Shown: positions 1-10,370, numbered from the stretch's first letter. The stretch: DNA of 64,000 bases from an uncultured Verrucomicrobia subdivision 3 bacterium (GCA_903878805.1 CAIRJF010000011.1:62001-126000); one strand, 5' to 3'. Notes: generated from the sequence alone by a model not told the origin. Translations and numbers: made by a program.

Positions 1-760
1 GGGCATCGGCATCTGCGCCGTCGGCCACGATGAATTCGATCCGGTCCAGCTTGCCTTCGCGATGCGCGAGCCGTTGCAGCGCGGGTAAATCCATCATCAG
101 CAAATCTTCCGGCGGGTTCGGGCGCGCGGGGGATGTGGGAATCAGTCCCGCAACTTCGAGGTTCGCCACATTTTCATCAATCACCACGGGAAATGCGTCG
201 CCGATTTTTAAATTTGCCTTTTCCGCCATCGTCTGGCTGATGAAGACCGCATTTTTTTTGCGCAGCAAATTCCAGAATTGATTTCCACCCGCGTAATTGG
301 TTCCCGCGCTTTGCTGGTCAAACCAGCCGTGGTCGGCCTCGCTCGCGGACGCGAGATTTTGGATTGCGACCAAATCCAGGCCAAGCAAATGGAACGACTG
401 GCGCGAACCAATCATCTCCTCCCTTTGCGTGTGCGGTTTGCTAGCGGTGGTCTCGACAACGGGAATGATTTCCACCGCGTCATCGCCGAGCGCGGAACGC
501 AATTCGCCGAGAACGGAAACGGGCAGTTCGCCGGCGGGCGCGCTGATTTGCCAGTCGCTTTGCTGCGTCAGCAGGCCGGCAAAGTTCTGAAAGCTGGAAA
601 CGGTGGCGCGGTTCGCGAGGCGAATGGAAAAAAATACGGCGATGCCGAGCGCGAGAATAAAAATTTGCAGTGCCGTCGCGCGCGGCGCTGAACGCCAGTG
701 CCGCAACGTGAAGCGTCGCAACAGCAGACCGATGGTGGCGAGCGGGCGCAGTTCGTTCAT
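1..760 (-). CDS. ABC transporter permease, FtsX/MacB-like, partial (runs off the left edge)
   Basis: Minus-strand reading from ATG at 760: [54 protein letters not shown]...; overlaps the stop of the upstream ATPase by 4 nt; open to the window edge. Confidence 0.8.
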   Translation of the reverse strand, partial: MNELRPLATIGLLLRRFTLRHWRSAPRATALQIFILALGIAVFFSIRLANRATVSSFQNFAGLLTQQSDWQISAPAGELPVSVLGELRSALGDDAVEIIPVVETTASKPHTQREEMIGSRQSFHLLGLDLVAIQNLASASEADHGWFDQQSAGTNYAGGNQFWNLLRKKNAVFISQTMAEKANLKIGDAFPVVIDENVANLEVAGLIPTSPARPNPPEDLLMMDLPALQRLAHREGKLDRIEFIVADGADADA

Positions 761-1497
761 GCCGCCGAGGTTTCCTTCACGATGATGCCATCGCGCATGT
801 GTAGGGTGCGATGACAGATGCGCGCGGCGTCCGCGCTGTGCGTCACCATGAGCATCGCCGTGTTCAGTTCGGTGGAAAGTTCCGCGAGCAGGTCCAAAAT
901 GTTTTCGCCGTTCACCGAGTCGAGATTGCCCGTCGGTTCGTCGGCGAGCAGCAAAGCGGGTTTGTGTGCGAGCGCACGGGCGATGGCGACGCGCTGCATT
1001 TCGCCGCCGGACAACTGGCCAGGAAACGCATCGGCGCGCGCGGTGAGCTTCACACGCTCCAGAAGCTCCATGCCGCGAACACGCCGTTCGCGCGGCGGGA
1101 AGTTGAGCAACTGCATGGGCAGTTCGACATTTTCAAACGCGGTGAGCGTGGGTAGCAGGTGAAAAAATTGAAAAATTGTCCCGATGCGTTTGCGGCGCAA
1201 TGCAGCCAGTTGATCGCTGGAAAGTTTTTCCAGTGCGGCATCCTGCAACAAAATTGAGCCGCTGTCCGCGCGGTCCACGCCGCCGAGACAATTCAGCAGC
1301 GTCGTCTTGCCGCAGCCGGACGGCCCCACCAGCGCGACGCGTTCGCCGGCCGCGAGCGTGAACGAGACTTCGTTCAGCACGCAGCGCGTCGCGTAATTTT
1401 TTGAAACGCGTTGCACGCGCAAAATTGGCAGCGCAGTTGGCGCCGGTGCGGACGGAATTTTCCCCGATTGCATCCACACAGATTCGCCCAGCTTCAC
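757..1497 (-). CDS. ABC transporter ATP-binding protein (LolD/MacB type)
   Basis: Walker [13 protein letters not shown], signature [15 protein letters not shown], Walker [13 protein letters not shown]. Confidence 0.93.
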   Translation of the reverse strand: MKLGESVWMQSGKIPSAPAPTALPILRVQRVSKNYATRCVLNEVSFTLAAGERVALVGPSGCGKTTLLNCLGGVDRADSGSILLQDAALEKLSSDQLAALRRKRIGTIFQFFHLLPTLTAFENVELPMQLLNFPPRERRVRGMELLERVKLTARADAFPGQLSGGEMQRVAIARALAHKPALLLADEPTGNLDSVNGENILDLLAELSTELNTAMLMVTHSADAARICHRTLHMRDGIIVKETSAA

Positions 1498-1583
1498 GAG
1501 GCGTCAAATGGAATTGCAAAATAGAATTTCGCGCGCGAGCCTTAAGACTTTTCATTTTGCTGATTTGGATTAGATTGGCCGGA

Positions 1584-2153
1584 ATGATTTTGGTCTTGGA
1601 CAATTATGATTCGTTCACCTACAACCTCGTGCAATACTTGGGTGAACTGGGCGTGGAGTTACAGGTGCGACGCAATGACGAGATAAGCCTTGAGCAAATC
1701 CGCGCCCTCAAGCCGGAACGCATTTTGGTTTCGCCCGGCCCGTGTTCGCCGCGCGAAGCCGGTTTGTCCAACGACGTCATCAAGACTTTTGCCGGCGAGG
1801 GCGTTCCAATTTTTGGCGTGTGCCTCGGGCATCAGTGCATCGGCCACACATTTGGCGCAGAAGTGGTCGTAAATTATAGCATGATGCACGGCAAAACCTC
1901 GCCGATTAAACATAACGGAAAAGATTTGTTCGCCGGGATGCCCAACCCGTTTCTCGCCACGCGGTATCATTCGCTCGTCATCAAGCGCGACACATTGCCC
2001 GATTGCCTTGAAATCACCGCCGAAACCGACGAGGGTGAAATCATGGGCGTGAAGCACAAGACCCTCCCGATCTGGGGCGTGCAATTCCACCCGGAAAGCA
2101 TTTTGACCGAAAGCGGACGGACAATTCTGCAAAACTTTTTGAAATTGAAATAA
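1584..2153 (+). CDS. trpG/pabA: Anthranilate/aminodeoxychorismate synthase glutamine amidotransferase subunit
   Basis: [23 protein letters not shown], nucleophile motif [18 protein letters not shown]; start chosen inside ORF 1401..2153. Confidence 0.92.
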   Translation: MILVLDNYDSFTYNLVQYLGELGVELQVRRNDEISLEQIRALKPERILVSPGPCSPREAGLSNDVIKTFAGEGVPIFGVCLGHQCIGHTFGAEVVVNYSMMHGKTSPIKHNGKDLFAGMPNPFLATRYHSLVIKRDTLPDCLEITAETDEGEIMGVKHKTLPIWGVQFHPESILTESGRTILQNFLKLK

Positions 2154-2156
2154 TTC

Positions 2157-2519
2157 ATGGACGTTTTTTTACTAAAATCGAAAATCCACCGCGCGACCGT
2201 CACCGGCGGCGATGTGAATTACGAAGGCAGTTTGACCATCTCTGCCGACCTCATGGCAAAGTGCGGCCTGCTGGAATACGAAAAAATTCTCTGCGGTAAC
2301 ATGGCCAACGGCAATCGCTGGGAAACCTACGTCATCAAAGGCAAGCGTGGCGCGGGCGAAATTATCATGAACGGCGCGGTGGCGCACCTTGGCAAGAAGG
2401 GCGATTTGCTGACCATCATGAGCTACGCCACGATCAGCCTCAAGAAGGCGAAAAAGTGGAAACCGCAGGTCATCGTGCTGGGCAAAGCGAATAAGATTGT
2501 GGCCGAACGCGGAATTTAA
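2157..2519 (+). CDS. panD: Aspartate 1-decarboxylase
   Basis: LKSKIHRATVTGGDVNYEGSLTI (G-S processing site), NGAVAHLGKKGDLLTIMSY. Confidence 0.93.
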   Translation: MDVFLLKSKIHRATVTGGDVNYEGSLTISADLMAKCGLLEYEKILCGNMANGNRWETYVIKGKRGAGEIIMNGAVAHLGKKGDLLTIMSYATISLKKAKKWKPQVIVLGKANKIVAERGI

Positions 2520-2570
2520 ACCCTTTGCCGCCCGCGCGCCGACGTCTTCAATTGCAATTAATTTACGGCC

Positions 2571-4325
2571 TTGAGCACCAGTTCACAAAAGCGTTCCGAT
2601 GATTTTTTGAAAATCAGCGACCAGTTCAAGCTGGGCGCGCTCGTCACCGAATCCTCCCATCCCGTCACGGCCAACTTGAGCGAAGTCGCCAAGACCGACA
2701 TCGCAGCCGCGCTCGGCCTTTTATTTCAAACGGATGGTGATGTGATAGATAAATTCCGCGAATTCGCCACATCCAGGTGCGGGGAGAAAATTGCTGCCGT
2801 GATTTTGGATGCCATCAAGTCTGGCGGGAAAATCTTTTTCACCGGCTGCGGCTCGACCGGGCGCTTGAGCATCCTACTTGATTCCATTTGGCGCGATTTC
2901 TGGCAGAAGCAAAAAAATCCTGATTTGGAAAACCGCACGTTTAGCGTGATGGCGGGCGGCGATTACGCGCTCATCAAATCCATCGAAGGCTTCGAGGATT
3001 TTACCGCGTTTGGCGAAAAACAAATGGCCGACTTGAAAGTGTCGGCGAAAGATGTCGTATTTGCCATCACGGAAGGCGGCGAAACTTCGTTCGTCATCGG
3101 CACGGCGTGGGCGGGTGTGAAGGCCGGCGCGAAAGTCTTTTTTGTTTATAACAATCCTGACGACATTTTGTGCGAACACGTCCAGCGCAGCCGCGAGGTC
3201 ATTCAGGACGCGCGCATTGAAAAAATAAATCTCACGACCGGGCCGATGAGCATCACCGGCTCGACGCGGATGCAGGCCACCTCCATCCAGCTTTGTGTGA
3301 TGCTGACGATTTTGGAGACCGTCGCGCGCGAACTGGCCGGACAAATTTCCAGTGGGGTTGCGGGTGAATTTCTGGCGCAGCTGGAAACGCTTCATAAAAA
3401 TTTGCTTTCGCCGGAGTTGCTCGCGTCGCTGGCAAAACTGGTTGCGCTGGAGGAATCGGTTTATCGCGCAGGCGGAAAAAATAATTATTTTGCCGACCAG
3501 TTGGGCGCGGATGTCTTGACGGACACAACGGAGCGTTCGCCGACGTATTGCACGCCGCCGTTCCGTAAATTCGACGACGTGACGGCGGCGGAATCCTGGT
3601 CGTATTTATTTTTGCCGGAGCCGGACGCGGCGTCCGCGTGGCGCAGCATTTTGAAACGCGAGCCGCGTTGTGTGGCATGGAGCGAGGCGGAAATCCGCGC
3701 ACTCGTCAGCGAAGATAAATTCAAGCGAACACAGGAAATCGTCAATAAAATCAGTGCCGACGAGCTGATGCGTTTTCGCATCGGTTTGGACGGCGTGAAG
3801 AACCGCCAGCTTGGCAAAGGCGATTCGGCGATTGCGGTTTTATACGAAACTGAAAATGCCACTTTTCAAATTTCCCAACTCGAAGCGGTGCGACTGGCGG
3901 GCGCGCGGACGGGTGTAATTTCTTTTGGCAACTCTGAACGCAAAACCCTGAACGCAGAACAAGTTTTCATTCCCTTGCCACAAAACAATTTTCTCCTCAA
4001 CGGCCTTACGCGCGTGGCGGTAAAGCTGGTGATGAACGCACTCTCGACTTGCACCATGGTTCGACTTGGTCGCGTGATGGGCAATTACATGGTCTGGGTC
4101 GTGCCGAGCAATTTGAAATTGATTGACCGCGCGACGCGCTACATCACGAAGCTCACCGGATTGGAATACGCAGCGGCGAATGCGTTGCTTTTTGAAATCG
4201 TCGAATACGTTGAGCCGCGCATGAAGGCGGACCAGGCGTATCCGCCGGTCGTGGGCATGGCGGTGGTGCGGGTGAAAAATAATTTTACGAACGAGCAGGC
4301 CGAAAGATTTTTACAGGCGCAATGA
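2571..4325 (+). CDS. SIS-domain protein, MurQ / glucokinase-regulatory-protein-like, 584 aa (TTG start)
   Basis: FTGCGSTGRLSILLD, ITEGGETSFVIGTAWAGVKAGAKVFFVYNNPDD, GPMSITGSTRMQATS motifs. Confidence 0.75.
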   Translation: MSTSSQKRSDDFLKISDQFKLGALVTESSHPVTANLSEVAKTDIAAALGLLFQTDGDVIDKFREFATSRCGEKIAAVILDAIKSGGKIFFTGCGSTGRLSILLDSIWRDFWQKQKNPDLENRTFSVMAGGDYALIKSIEGFEDFTAFGEKQMADLKVSAKDVVFAITEGGETSFVIGTAWAGVKAGAKVFFVYNNPDDILCEHVQRSREVIQDARIEKINLTTGPMSITGSTRMQATSIQLCVMLTILETVARELAGQISSGVAGEFLAQLETLHKNLLSPELLASLAKLVALEESVYRAGGKNNYFADQLGADVLTDTTERSPTYCTPPFRKFDDVTAAESWSYLFLPEPDAASAWRSILKREPRCVAWSEAEIRALVSEDKFKRTQEIVNKISADELMRFRIGLDGVKNRQLGKGDSAIAVLYETENATFQISQLEAVRLAGARTGVISFGNSERKTLNAEQVFIPLPQNNFLLNGLTRVAVKLVMNALSTCTMVRLGRVMGNYMVWVVPSNLKLIDRATRYITKLTGLEYAAANALLFEIVEYVEPRMKADQAYPPVVGMAVVRVKNNFTNEQAERFLQAQ

Positions 4326-4346
4326 ATTTTGCTACGTTTTAGAATT

Positions 4347-4907
4347 ATGACACTCGACGACATTTTGTTGGAAGCGGAAGAGAAGATGTTCAAGACGGAG
4401 CAGAAGCTGGCGAATGATTTCGCAGGCGTCCGCACAGGCAAGGCTTCGCCCAGCCTCGTTGAGAACATTCAGGCAGAAGTTTATGGCTCCATGATGCGCA
4501 TCCGCGAGCTGGCGAACATCTCCACGCCGGAGCCGCGCATGCTGGTCATTCAGCCTTGGGACGTGGCCGCGCTCCAGCCGATTGAGAAGGCGATTCAAAA
4601 GGCGAACCTCGGCCTCTCGCCGGTGGTGCAGGGCAAGCTGCTGCGGCTGGCGTTTCCGGAATTGAGCACGGAGCGCCGTCAGGAATTCGTGAAACTCATC
4701 AAGAAAATGTCCGAGGACGGGCGCGTGGCCGTGCGCCATGTGCGCCGCGATGCGATGGATTTGTTCAAAAAGCACGCTCACGACAGCGGCATCACGGAAG
4801 ACTCAATAAAACAGGCGGAAAAGGATTTGCAGAAGCTGACCGACGATTTCATCGGCAAGATTGACGCGCATGTCGTCCACAAGGAAAAAGAAATCATGAC
4901 GGTGTGA
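4347..4907 (+). CDS. frr: Ribosome recycling factor
   Basis: KLANDFAGVRTGKASPSLVENI, RHVRRDAMD, C-terminal IGKIDAHVVHKEKEIMTV. Confidence 0.96.
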   Translation: MTLDDILLEAEEKMFKTEQKLANDFAGVRTGKASPSLVENIQAEVYGSMMRIRELANISTPEPRMLVIQPWDVAALQPIEKAIQKANLGLSPVVQGKLLRLAFPELSTERRQEFVKLIKKMSEDGRVAVRHVRRDAMDLFKKHAHDSGITEDSIKQAEKDLQKLTDDFIGKIDAHVVHKEKEIMTV

Positions 4908-4926
4908 CGCCGGAAGAATATTTTTT

Positions 4927-4956
4927 AACCGCCTCGGTTTTCCGGGGTGGTTTTTT
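4927..4956. terminator. Rho-independent terminator between convergent frr and ftsB-like gene
   Basis: aaccgcctcgg-tttt-ccggggtggtt followed by a T tract. Confidence 0.7.
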
Positions 4957-5299
4957 ATTTTGGGGCGGCAACGGAATTGGTTTCGAAATGGATGACGGTT
5001 TCATCCGCCTTGGCGTAGCCGAGTTTTTCGCGGGCAAGTCGCTCGACGGTGGCGGGGTCGTTGCGCAGGGCGTCAATGTCGGCGTGCATTTGCCGGGAGA
5101 CGGCGTCCTGCTTTTCCAGCTCGGTGTCGAGCCGGAGAATTTCGCGGCGCATCCGCTCGTTCTGGTGGATGAGCGGCACATAGGTCATGCCGATTAAAAT
5201 CAATACGGCCAGCACCACCAGCGCGATGACCGCTTGGGTGAGCTTGCTCCAGATGCCGAGATCCACTTTCACCCGGCCAGTCTGCGCGGCGCAGCGCAA
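4955..5299 (-). CDS. FtsB/DivIC-like septum formation initiator
   Basis: Single N-terminal TM followed by coiled coil, DPATVERLAREKLGYAKADETVI. Confidence 0.8.
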   Translation of the reverse strand: MRCAAQTGRVKVDLGIWSKLTQAVIALVVLAVLILIGMTYVPLIHQNERMRREILRLDTELEKQDAVSRQMHADIDALRNDPATVERLAREKLGYAKADETVIHFETNSVAAPK

Positions 5300-5346
5300 A
5301 AGTGAAAGCGGATTTTGCTGACATCAGGCAGGGGGCGACCTAAATT

Positions 5347-5982
5347 GTGCGGGTAATGATCAAGGCGTTTTTTCTGATTTTTGAGCCAAGCGTGGCCTGG
5401 GATCGCATTGCCAGGGCGCGGCGCAGTCTGATTTTTATCACCTGCCTGTATCTGCTGCCGATGGTGCTGCTGGCGGCCGCAGTCGAGGGCTGGGGCTTGA
5501 ATCGCTGGGGCAAATGGCAGCCGAGCTTCCAACGGTTCAAGGAATTTTCCATCCACGACATCATCACCTTTGAGGCCATCCAGGTGGGCTTGTCGCTCAT
5601 TGTGATTTTTCTTGGGGCGCTGATCTTATTGAGAATCAGCCAGACCTTTGAAAACCGTCGCAAGTATCTGGACGCCTTCACAACGATTGCCTACGGCTAC
5701 AGCCCGCTGTTTCTCACACGGTTGCTGGACGCTGGCCCGATGGTCAGTCCGTGGGCGACTTGGGGCATCGGCATTCTGCTCACCATTTGGATTCTTTACC
5801 AAGGCATCCCGCGCGTGATGCAACCCGACCCGACCCACGCCTTCGGACTATATCTCTCGGCCATGATTGTCGTCGTGCTTACTTCCGGTCTGGCGCGATT
5901 TGTCACCGGCTTGTATTTGCTGGGCGAAGTGGACTTTCATCACTCCTATCTCACGCATAAATTTCCCGGCCTGTTCCAATGA
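5347..5982 (+). CDS. YIP1-family membrane protein
   Basis: Multi-TM; AYGYSPLFLTRLLDAGPMVSPWATWGIGILLTIWILYQGI pattern typical of Yip1 domain. Confidence 0.65.
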   Translation: MRVMIKAFFLIFEPSVAWDRIARARRSLIFITCLYLLPMVLLAAAVEGWGLNRWGKWQPSFQRFKEFSIHDIITFEAIQVGLSLIVIFLGALILLRISQTFENRRKYLDAFTTIAYGYSPLFLTRLLDAGPMVSPWATWGIGILLTIWILYQGIPRVMQPDPTHAFGLYLSAMIVVVLTSGLARFVTGLYLLGEVDFHHSYLTHKFPGLFQ

Positions 5983-6236
5983 ACTCTCCCGTCGAAAAAC
6001 AAATTCTCGCCGCGCTCACGCATTTGGACCAAACCGTAAAATCCATGGCAACGGCGAATCCCAAACCCAATCTGCTGCCGCTCTTCGCGCGCCTCGACGA
6101 ACTGACGGCGCAACTGCCGCGCGCCACCGACCCGACGTTGCTGCATTATCTGCACAAAAAAAGTTACGAAAAGGCGCGGCTTTTTTTGCAAGGACGTGAT
6201 GCGGAAAATCAAATCGGGAATTGCCGCCATGTTTGA
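5979..6236 (+). CDS. Small hypothetical protein, 85 aa
   Basis: ATGA overlap with the upstream CDS; consistent codon usage. Confidence 0.6.
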   Translation: MNSPVEKQILAALTHLDQTVKSMATANPKPNLLPLFARLDELTAQLPRATDPTLLHYLHKKSYEKARLFLQGRDAENQIGNCRHV

Positions 6237-7605
6237 TGATGCCATTGCCGCCATCGCCACGCCGCTCGGCGAAGGCGGACTCGCGGTTCTCCGGCTTTCC
6301 GGCGCGAACGCCTTTGCCATCGCCGACAAATGTTTTCAGCCCGTCGGCAAAAGCTCGTCAAAGCCGTCCGCCGCGCCGACGCACACGATTCAATTCGGCA
6401 AAATTGTCCGCGACGAAAAAGTGATTGATGAAGTGCTGCTCGCCGTCTTGCGCGCGCCGCGCACTTTCACGCGCGAAGACACGGTGGAGATTTCCTGTCA
6501 CGGCGGCATTCTGCCCGCAAAACTGGTGCTAGATACTTTACTCGCAAACGGCGCGCGAATTGCCGAACCGGGCGAATTCACCAAACGCGCCTTTCTGAAC
6601 GGACGCATTGACCTCGCGCAAGCCGAAGCGGTCGCGGACGTGATTCATTCGCGCACAGAACTCGCGCTCGCCGCCGCGAACGAGCAACTTGCCGGCAAAT
6701 TGTCTCAGCGCATCAACCAACTGCGCGACGACCTGATGCTTACACTCGCGCACGTCGAGGCTTACATTGATTTCCCCGAAGAAGACATCGCCGAAGAAAC
6801 AAAGGAAAAATTATTGGAGCGGCTCGACAATGGAATTGCTTTCATGGACGAATTGCTGCGCACGGCGAACGAAGGACAAATTCTTCGTCGCGGAATTCGC
6901 GCGGCAATTGTCGGTCGCCCGAACGCGGGCAAATCCAGTTTGCTGAATCAATTGCTCGGACGCGATCGCGCCATCGTTTCGCCGATTGCGGGCACGACGC
7001 GCGACACGATTGAAGAAACCGCGAACATTCGTGGTCTGCCGGTCATCTTCATCGACACTGCCGGTCTGCGCGAGGCGCGCGACGAAATTGAAGTGGAAGG
7101 CATCCGCCGTAGCCGCGAATCGCTCGCGTCGGCGGAATTTATTCTGCACGTCCTTGATGCGAGCGAACCGCTGACCGACGCGGATAAAAATTATTTGAAC
7201 GAGTTCGCCGATAAGAAAAGAATTCTTGTCTTCAATAAAACCGATCTGCCAAAAAAATTGGAATTGCCGGCTCTCGTCACAGGTCACCCGTCAATTGTCA
7301 CCGTTTCCAGTTTGAGCGGGCAGGGGATTGAAGCGTTGAAGGATGCGATTAAAAATCTGGTTTGGTCCGGCGCAATCAAGGCCGAGATGCTGCAGGTCGC
7401 CATCAACTCGCGGCATCAGGACGCACTGAACCGCGCCCGCGCCGCCGCCCGCCTAGCCACGGACGCGTTGCGCGAAGACGTTACGCTGGAACTCATCGCA
7501 TTTGATCTGCGCAGTGCCGCGAATGCCGTGGGCGAAATTGTGGGGAAGACCACCACGGAAGATTTGCTCGACTCCATCTTCAGCGCCTTCTGCATCGGAA
7601 AATAG
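6229..7605 (+). CDS. mnmE: tRNA uridine-5-carboxymethylaminomethyl modification GTPase MnmE
   Basis: IAAIATPLGEGGLAVLRLSG, GRPNAGKSSLLNQLLG, C-terminal LDSIFSAFCIGK. Confidence 0.97.
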   Translation: MFDDAIAAIATPLGEGGLAVLRLSGANAFAIADKCFQPVGKSSSKPSAAPTHTIQFGKIVRDEKVIDEVLLAVLRAPRTFTREDTVEISCHGGILPAKLVLDTLLANGARIAEPGEFTKRAFLNGRIDLAQAEAVADVIHSRTELALAAANEQLAGKLSQRINQLRDDLMLTLAHVEAYIDFPEEDIAEETKEKLLERLDNGIAFMDELLRTANEGQILRRGIRAAIVGRPNAGKSSLLNQLLGRDRAIVSPIAGTTRDTIEETANIRGLPVIFIDTAGLREARDEIEVEGIRRSRESLASAEFILHVLDASEPLTDADKNYLNEFADKKRILVFNKTDLPKKLELPALVTGHPSIVTVSSLSGQGIEALKDAIKNLVWSGAIKAEMLQVAINSRHQDALNRARAAARLATDALREDVTLELIAFDLRSAANAVGEIVGKTTTEDLLDSIFSAFCIGK

Positions 7606-7614
7606 GCGGCGCGC

Positions 7615-7920
7615 TTAGCACCATTGCTTACCGATGTTTTCCAGACCGGCGCGCTGCAAATCTTCCGGCGTCATGCACGCATGCAGTTGGACATCCGCTT
7701 CGAACGTCAGAAACCACGGCTCAGCGAGCGCGGGAATTTTCGTGGCGTCCGGCAGGTTCACGACGAGAAATGCACTGCGATGACCGTGATGGTCGGTGAA
7801 ATAAGCCGACTCCGGTTTGATGGCCTCCAGAATTTTTCCAATCTTCGCGCCCGCCGTGCCGTCTTTGACGGCGGCGTTGAAAGTGTGATGGGGAATAGTG
7901 ACCGTCATTAGCATGCGCAT
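7615..7920 (-). CDS. Conserved hypothetical protein (possibly DUF3303-like)
   Basis: MRMLMTVTIPHHTFNAAVKDGTAGAKIGKILEAIKPESAYF; convergent to mnmE. Confidence 0.6.
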   Translation of the reverse strand: MRMLMTVTIPHHTFNAAVKDGTAGAKIGKILEAIKPESAYFTDHHGHRSAFLVVNLPDATKIPALAEPWFLTFEADVQLHACMTPEDLQRAGLENIGKQWC

Positions 7921-7952
7921 AAAAATCCTTTTTGTTTCCGGCCAATTAAAAT

Positions 7953-8504
7953 TTATTTCGCCGCAATCATCCCGCTGGCGCGGGCGTAATTGAACAAGCC
8001 GCCGGCATCCACGACCGGGCGCACGTCACCGAGGGGTTTGAAATGATACACTTTGCCGGTTTCTTTCACCGTCACGGTCGCGGCATCGAGGTCAACGGTT
8101 ACGACATCGCCGGTTTTCAGCACGTCGCAGAGGCGTTCGGTGATTTCGCACGGATAGAGTTCGCCGGTGGCGACGCAATTGCGGAAGAAGATGCGCGCAA
8201 AACTTTCCGCGAGCACGAGCTGGCAATTCGCCGAACCCATCGCGATGGGCGCGTGTTCGCGGGAACTGCCGCAGCCGAAATTCTTACCACCAACGACGAT
8301 GGGAAATTCGCTGTCGAGCTGGCCTTCCGCAACGTAGCGGATGGGATAAAGTGATTTGGGCAGACCGTCGAGCGCGTAGCTGCCGAGCTTTTCGTATTCC
8401 TCGGCGATGGTGGGCACGAGGTTCAGGAATTGCGCGGAGATGATCTGGTCGGTGTCAATGTTGTCGCGCACGACGTAAACGGGGCCGGTAAAGACAGATT
8501 GCAT
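7953..8504 (-). CDS. leuD: 3-isopropylmalate dehydratase small subunit
   Basis: RDNIDTDQIISAQFL, FGCGSSREHAPIA; start at internal ATG of ORF 7953..8846. Confidence 0.92.
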   Translation of the reverse strand: MQSVFTGPVYVVRDNIDTDQIISAQFLNLVPTIAEEYEKLGSYALDGLPKSLYPIRYVAEGQLDSEFPIVVGGKNFGCGSSREHAPIAMGSANCQLVLAESFARIFFRNCVATGELYPCEITERLCDVLKTGDVVTVDLDAATVTVKETGKVYHFKPLGDVRPVVDAGGLFNYARASGMIAAK

Positions 8505-8729
8505 AGCGCAGATAATGTGCCGCGTGCGGGAGAAATTTTCAATCAGATTTCGCCAGACGCCGACCAGTGGCCGCCTCGTGTTGTTGCAAACCGCTGCGGA
8601 CTGACTGGGGGAAATTGCCGCTTTGGGGAAAACGTGATTCAGGTTCGATGCGGTGAACGCAACCAGACGAACTAAATCCGTCCGCAAATAACCTTGATCA
8701 CCGATGCCCTTTTGATCAATTGATCCTGC

Positions 8730-9221
8730 GTGTCGAAACCGAAGCCGAACCCACGCAAGCCCAAAGCCCTTTACCGCACGCCGCCGCCGAAACCGGTCGG
8801 CGACGATTTTGTCCATACCACGCCCATTGCTCTCGCGCCTTTTCAATTACGCGAAGATGGTTCCATTCATCTGAACGGCCACGTTTCCACCGTCGAAGAA
8901 ATTAAAACGCCGCCGCCCAAACTCGTTCACGCCACCGACTCGCCCTTTCTCCGCCTTTACCACGGCAACTCCCTTGAACTCCTCGACGCCATCTACGAGA
9001 AATATGGCGACGCCGGACGCTTCGATGCCATCTTTGCCGACCCACCGTATTTTCTCTCCAACGGCGGCATATCCTGCCACGCCGGACGCATGGTCAAGGC
9101 GGACAAAGGCGATTGGGACAAATCGCGCGGACCGGAACTCAACCACGAATTTAATCTCGAATGGCTCAAACGCTGTCAGCGCGTCCTCAAACCCAATGGC
9201 ACCATCTGGATTCCCGCGTGA
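8730..9221 (+). pseudogene. DNA methyltransferase, N-terminal part only (beta-class, DPPY motif)
   Basis: FDAIFADPPYFLSNGGISCHAGRMVKADKGDWDKS...LKRCQRVLKPNGTIWIPA*; stops abruptly at the NGTIW motif. Confidence 0.85.
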
Positions 9222-9462
9222 GAATTTCTGCCGCCGCCTGCCAATCACCGCCGCACGCGAAAATGCTTTGAATCAAATCCGCCGCCAGCGTGTCCGCGAA
9301 ATACTCGTGAGCCATCAAACCCAACTTGCAAACCTTTGGCTGTATGCTTGCCCATTCCCAACGGGTGAGGATAAGCCGCAAAAAGTTTTCATGTTTCCGC
9401 TTGCCGTCAATGGTGTGTTTCCCTGCCTCAAGCCAAAAAAAATAAGGAGATGGATTTTTCAC
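9187..9462 (-). CDS. Small phage-like ORF 'C', 3' end altered by rearrangement junction at 9214-9216
   Basis: GTG start overlapping stop of ORF B (GTGA); last residues ESRWCHWV are antisense methyltransferase sequence. Confidence 0.55.
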   Translation of the reverse strand: MKNPSPYFFWLEAGKHTIDGKRKHENFLRLILTRWEWASIQPKVCKLGLMAHEYFADTLAADLIQSIFACGGDWQAAAEILTRESRWCHWV

Positions 9463-9656
9463 TTCGCACCGCCTTTCACTATTTCCGCACAGGCTTTCCC
9501 GCCGCAACTTACAATCCAATTTTCACGAACGACTTTGCGAAATTGAGAAGCCCAAAAAAACGCAGCATCTTCAATTCTGTTTGAAACCGCGCCGTCTTTG
9601 GTTAAATACATTTTCCCAAACGCGGGGGATTTTCTGTAAATTAAAATTGTTTTCAC
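9459..9656 (-). CDS. Small hypothetical ORF 'B', 65 aa
   Basis: VKTILIYRKSPAFGKMYLTKDGAVSNRIEDAAFFWASQF...; GTG start overlaps stop of ORF A. Confidence 0.55.
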   Translation of the reverse strand: MKTILIYRKSPAFGKMYLTKDGAVSNRIEDAAFFWASQFRKVVRENWIVSCGGKACAEIVKGGAK

Positions 9657-10165
9657 GCTTCCACCTCGCTTTCGATGACGCAAAAACATTCCGGCATTTT
9701 GACGTGAGGCAACGCCAAGCAAACCAGCCCGGCCAACTGTGAAAAATCGTGACGAAGCCCGGCAAGTTCACTGTCCCGCGAATTGAGGAAAACCGGAGCG
9801 CGATGTTCGCGCCGGGTTAATTCCATGCAGGCCAGCAAATCCGCCAGCGTGACGGCGTGAGCAAGTTGCGCGTCCGAGCGGAGACTTTCCGCGCCCGGCG
9901 TGAGATTGTGCCGTTGCGCGTGAATAATCACTTCGCGCACGGTTTCCAGCGCAAGGAGAGCCAACGGCAAGGAAACCGGCTGGCACTCTGTCACCGCCGC
10001 CATAGCCGCCCGCGCTTGGCGTTTGAGAAGGTCAGCAAACAACTTTTCAGCCGGGACGGTTTGAGGGACGTTTTTACCGGCCAAGTCAACTTGGCGGTAG
10101 CTGAAGTTTCTGTGAGTTTCGCCCGGAAGCCGGGACAACGTGAGACGTATTTGTTTTTGTAACAT
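9653..10165 (-). CDS. Hypothetical ORF 'A', 170 aa, accessory/phage-like
   Basis: Open ORF translationally coupled to B and C. Confidence 0.6.
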   Translation of the reverse strand: MLQKQIRLTLSRLPGETHRNFSYRQVDLAGKNVPQTVPAEKLFADLLKRQARAAMAAVTECQPVSLPLALLALETVREVIIHAQRHNLTPGAESLRSDAQLAHAVTLADLLACMELTRREHRAPVFLNSRDSELAGLRHDFSQLAGLVCLALPHVKMPECFCVIESEVEA

Positions 10166-10221
10166 CAAGCAAGTCTGCCTGATGCACTTTATTGTGCCGC
10201 GCGGATTTCGTTTTTCAGACT

Positions 10222-10251
10222 GGCGGACGCGGTTTCCAAACCGCGCCCGCC
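10222..10251. repeat. REP-like palindrome
   Basis: ggcggacgcggttt-cc-aaaccgcgcccgcc, near-perfect inverted repeat. Confidence 0.55.
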
Positions 10252-10370
10252 GTTGCTGATGAAATCCGCCGTGGAATCAGGCGTGACGAGCGCAGATTAC
10301 ACTGCGTTTTAATTATAGATTCACAATGTTTGTTATATTTATTATTTAAGGTTGGATTCATCAGTGGGCT

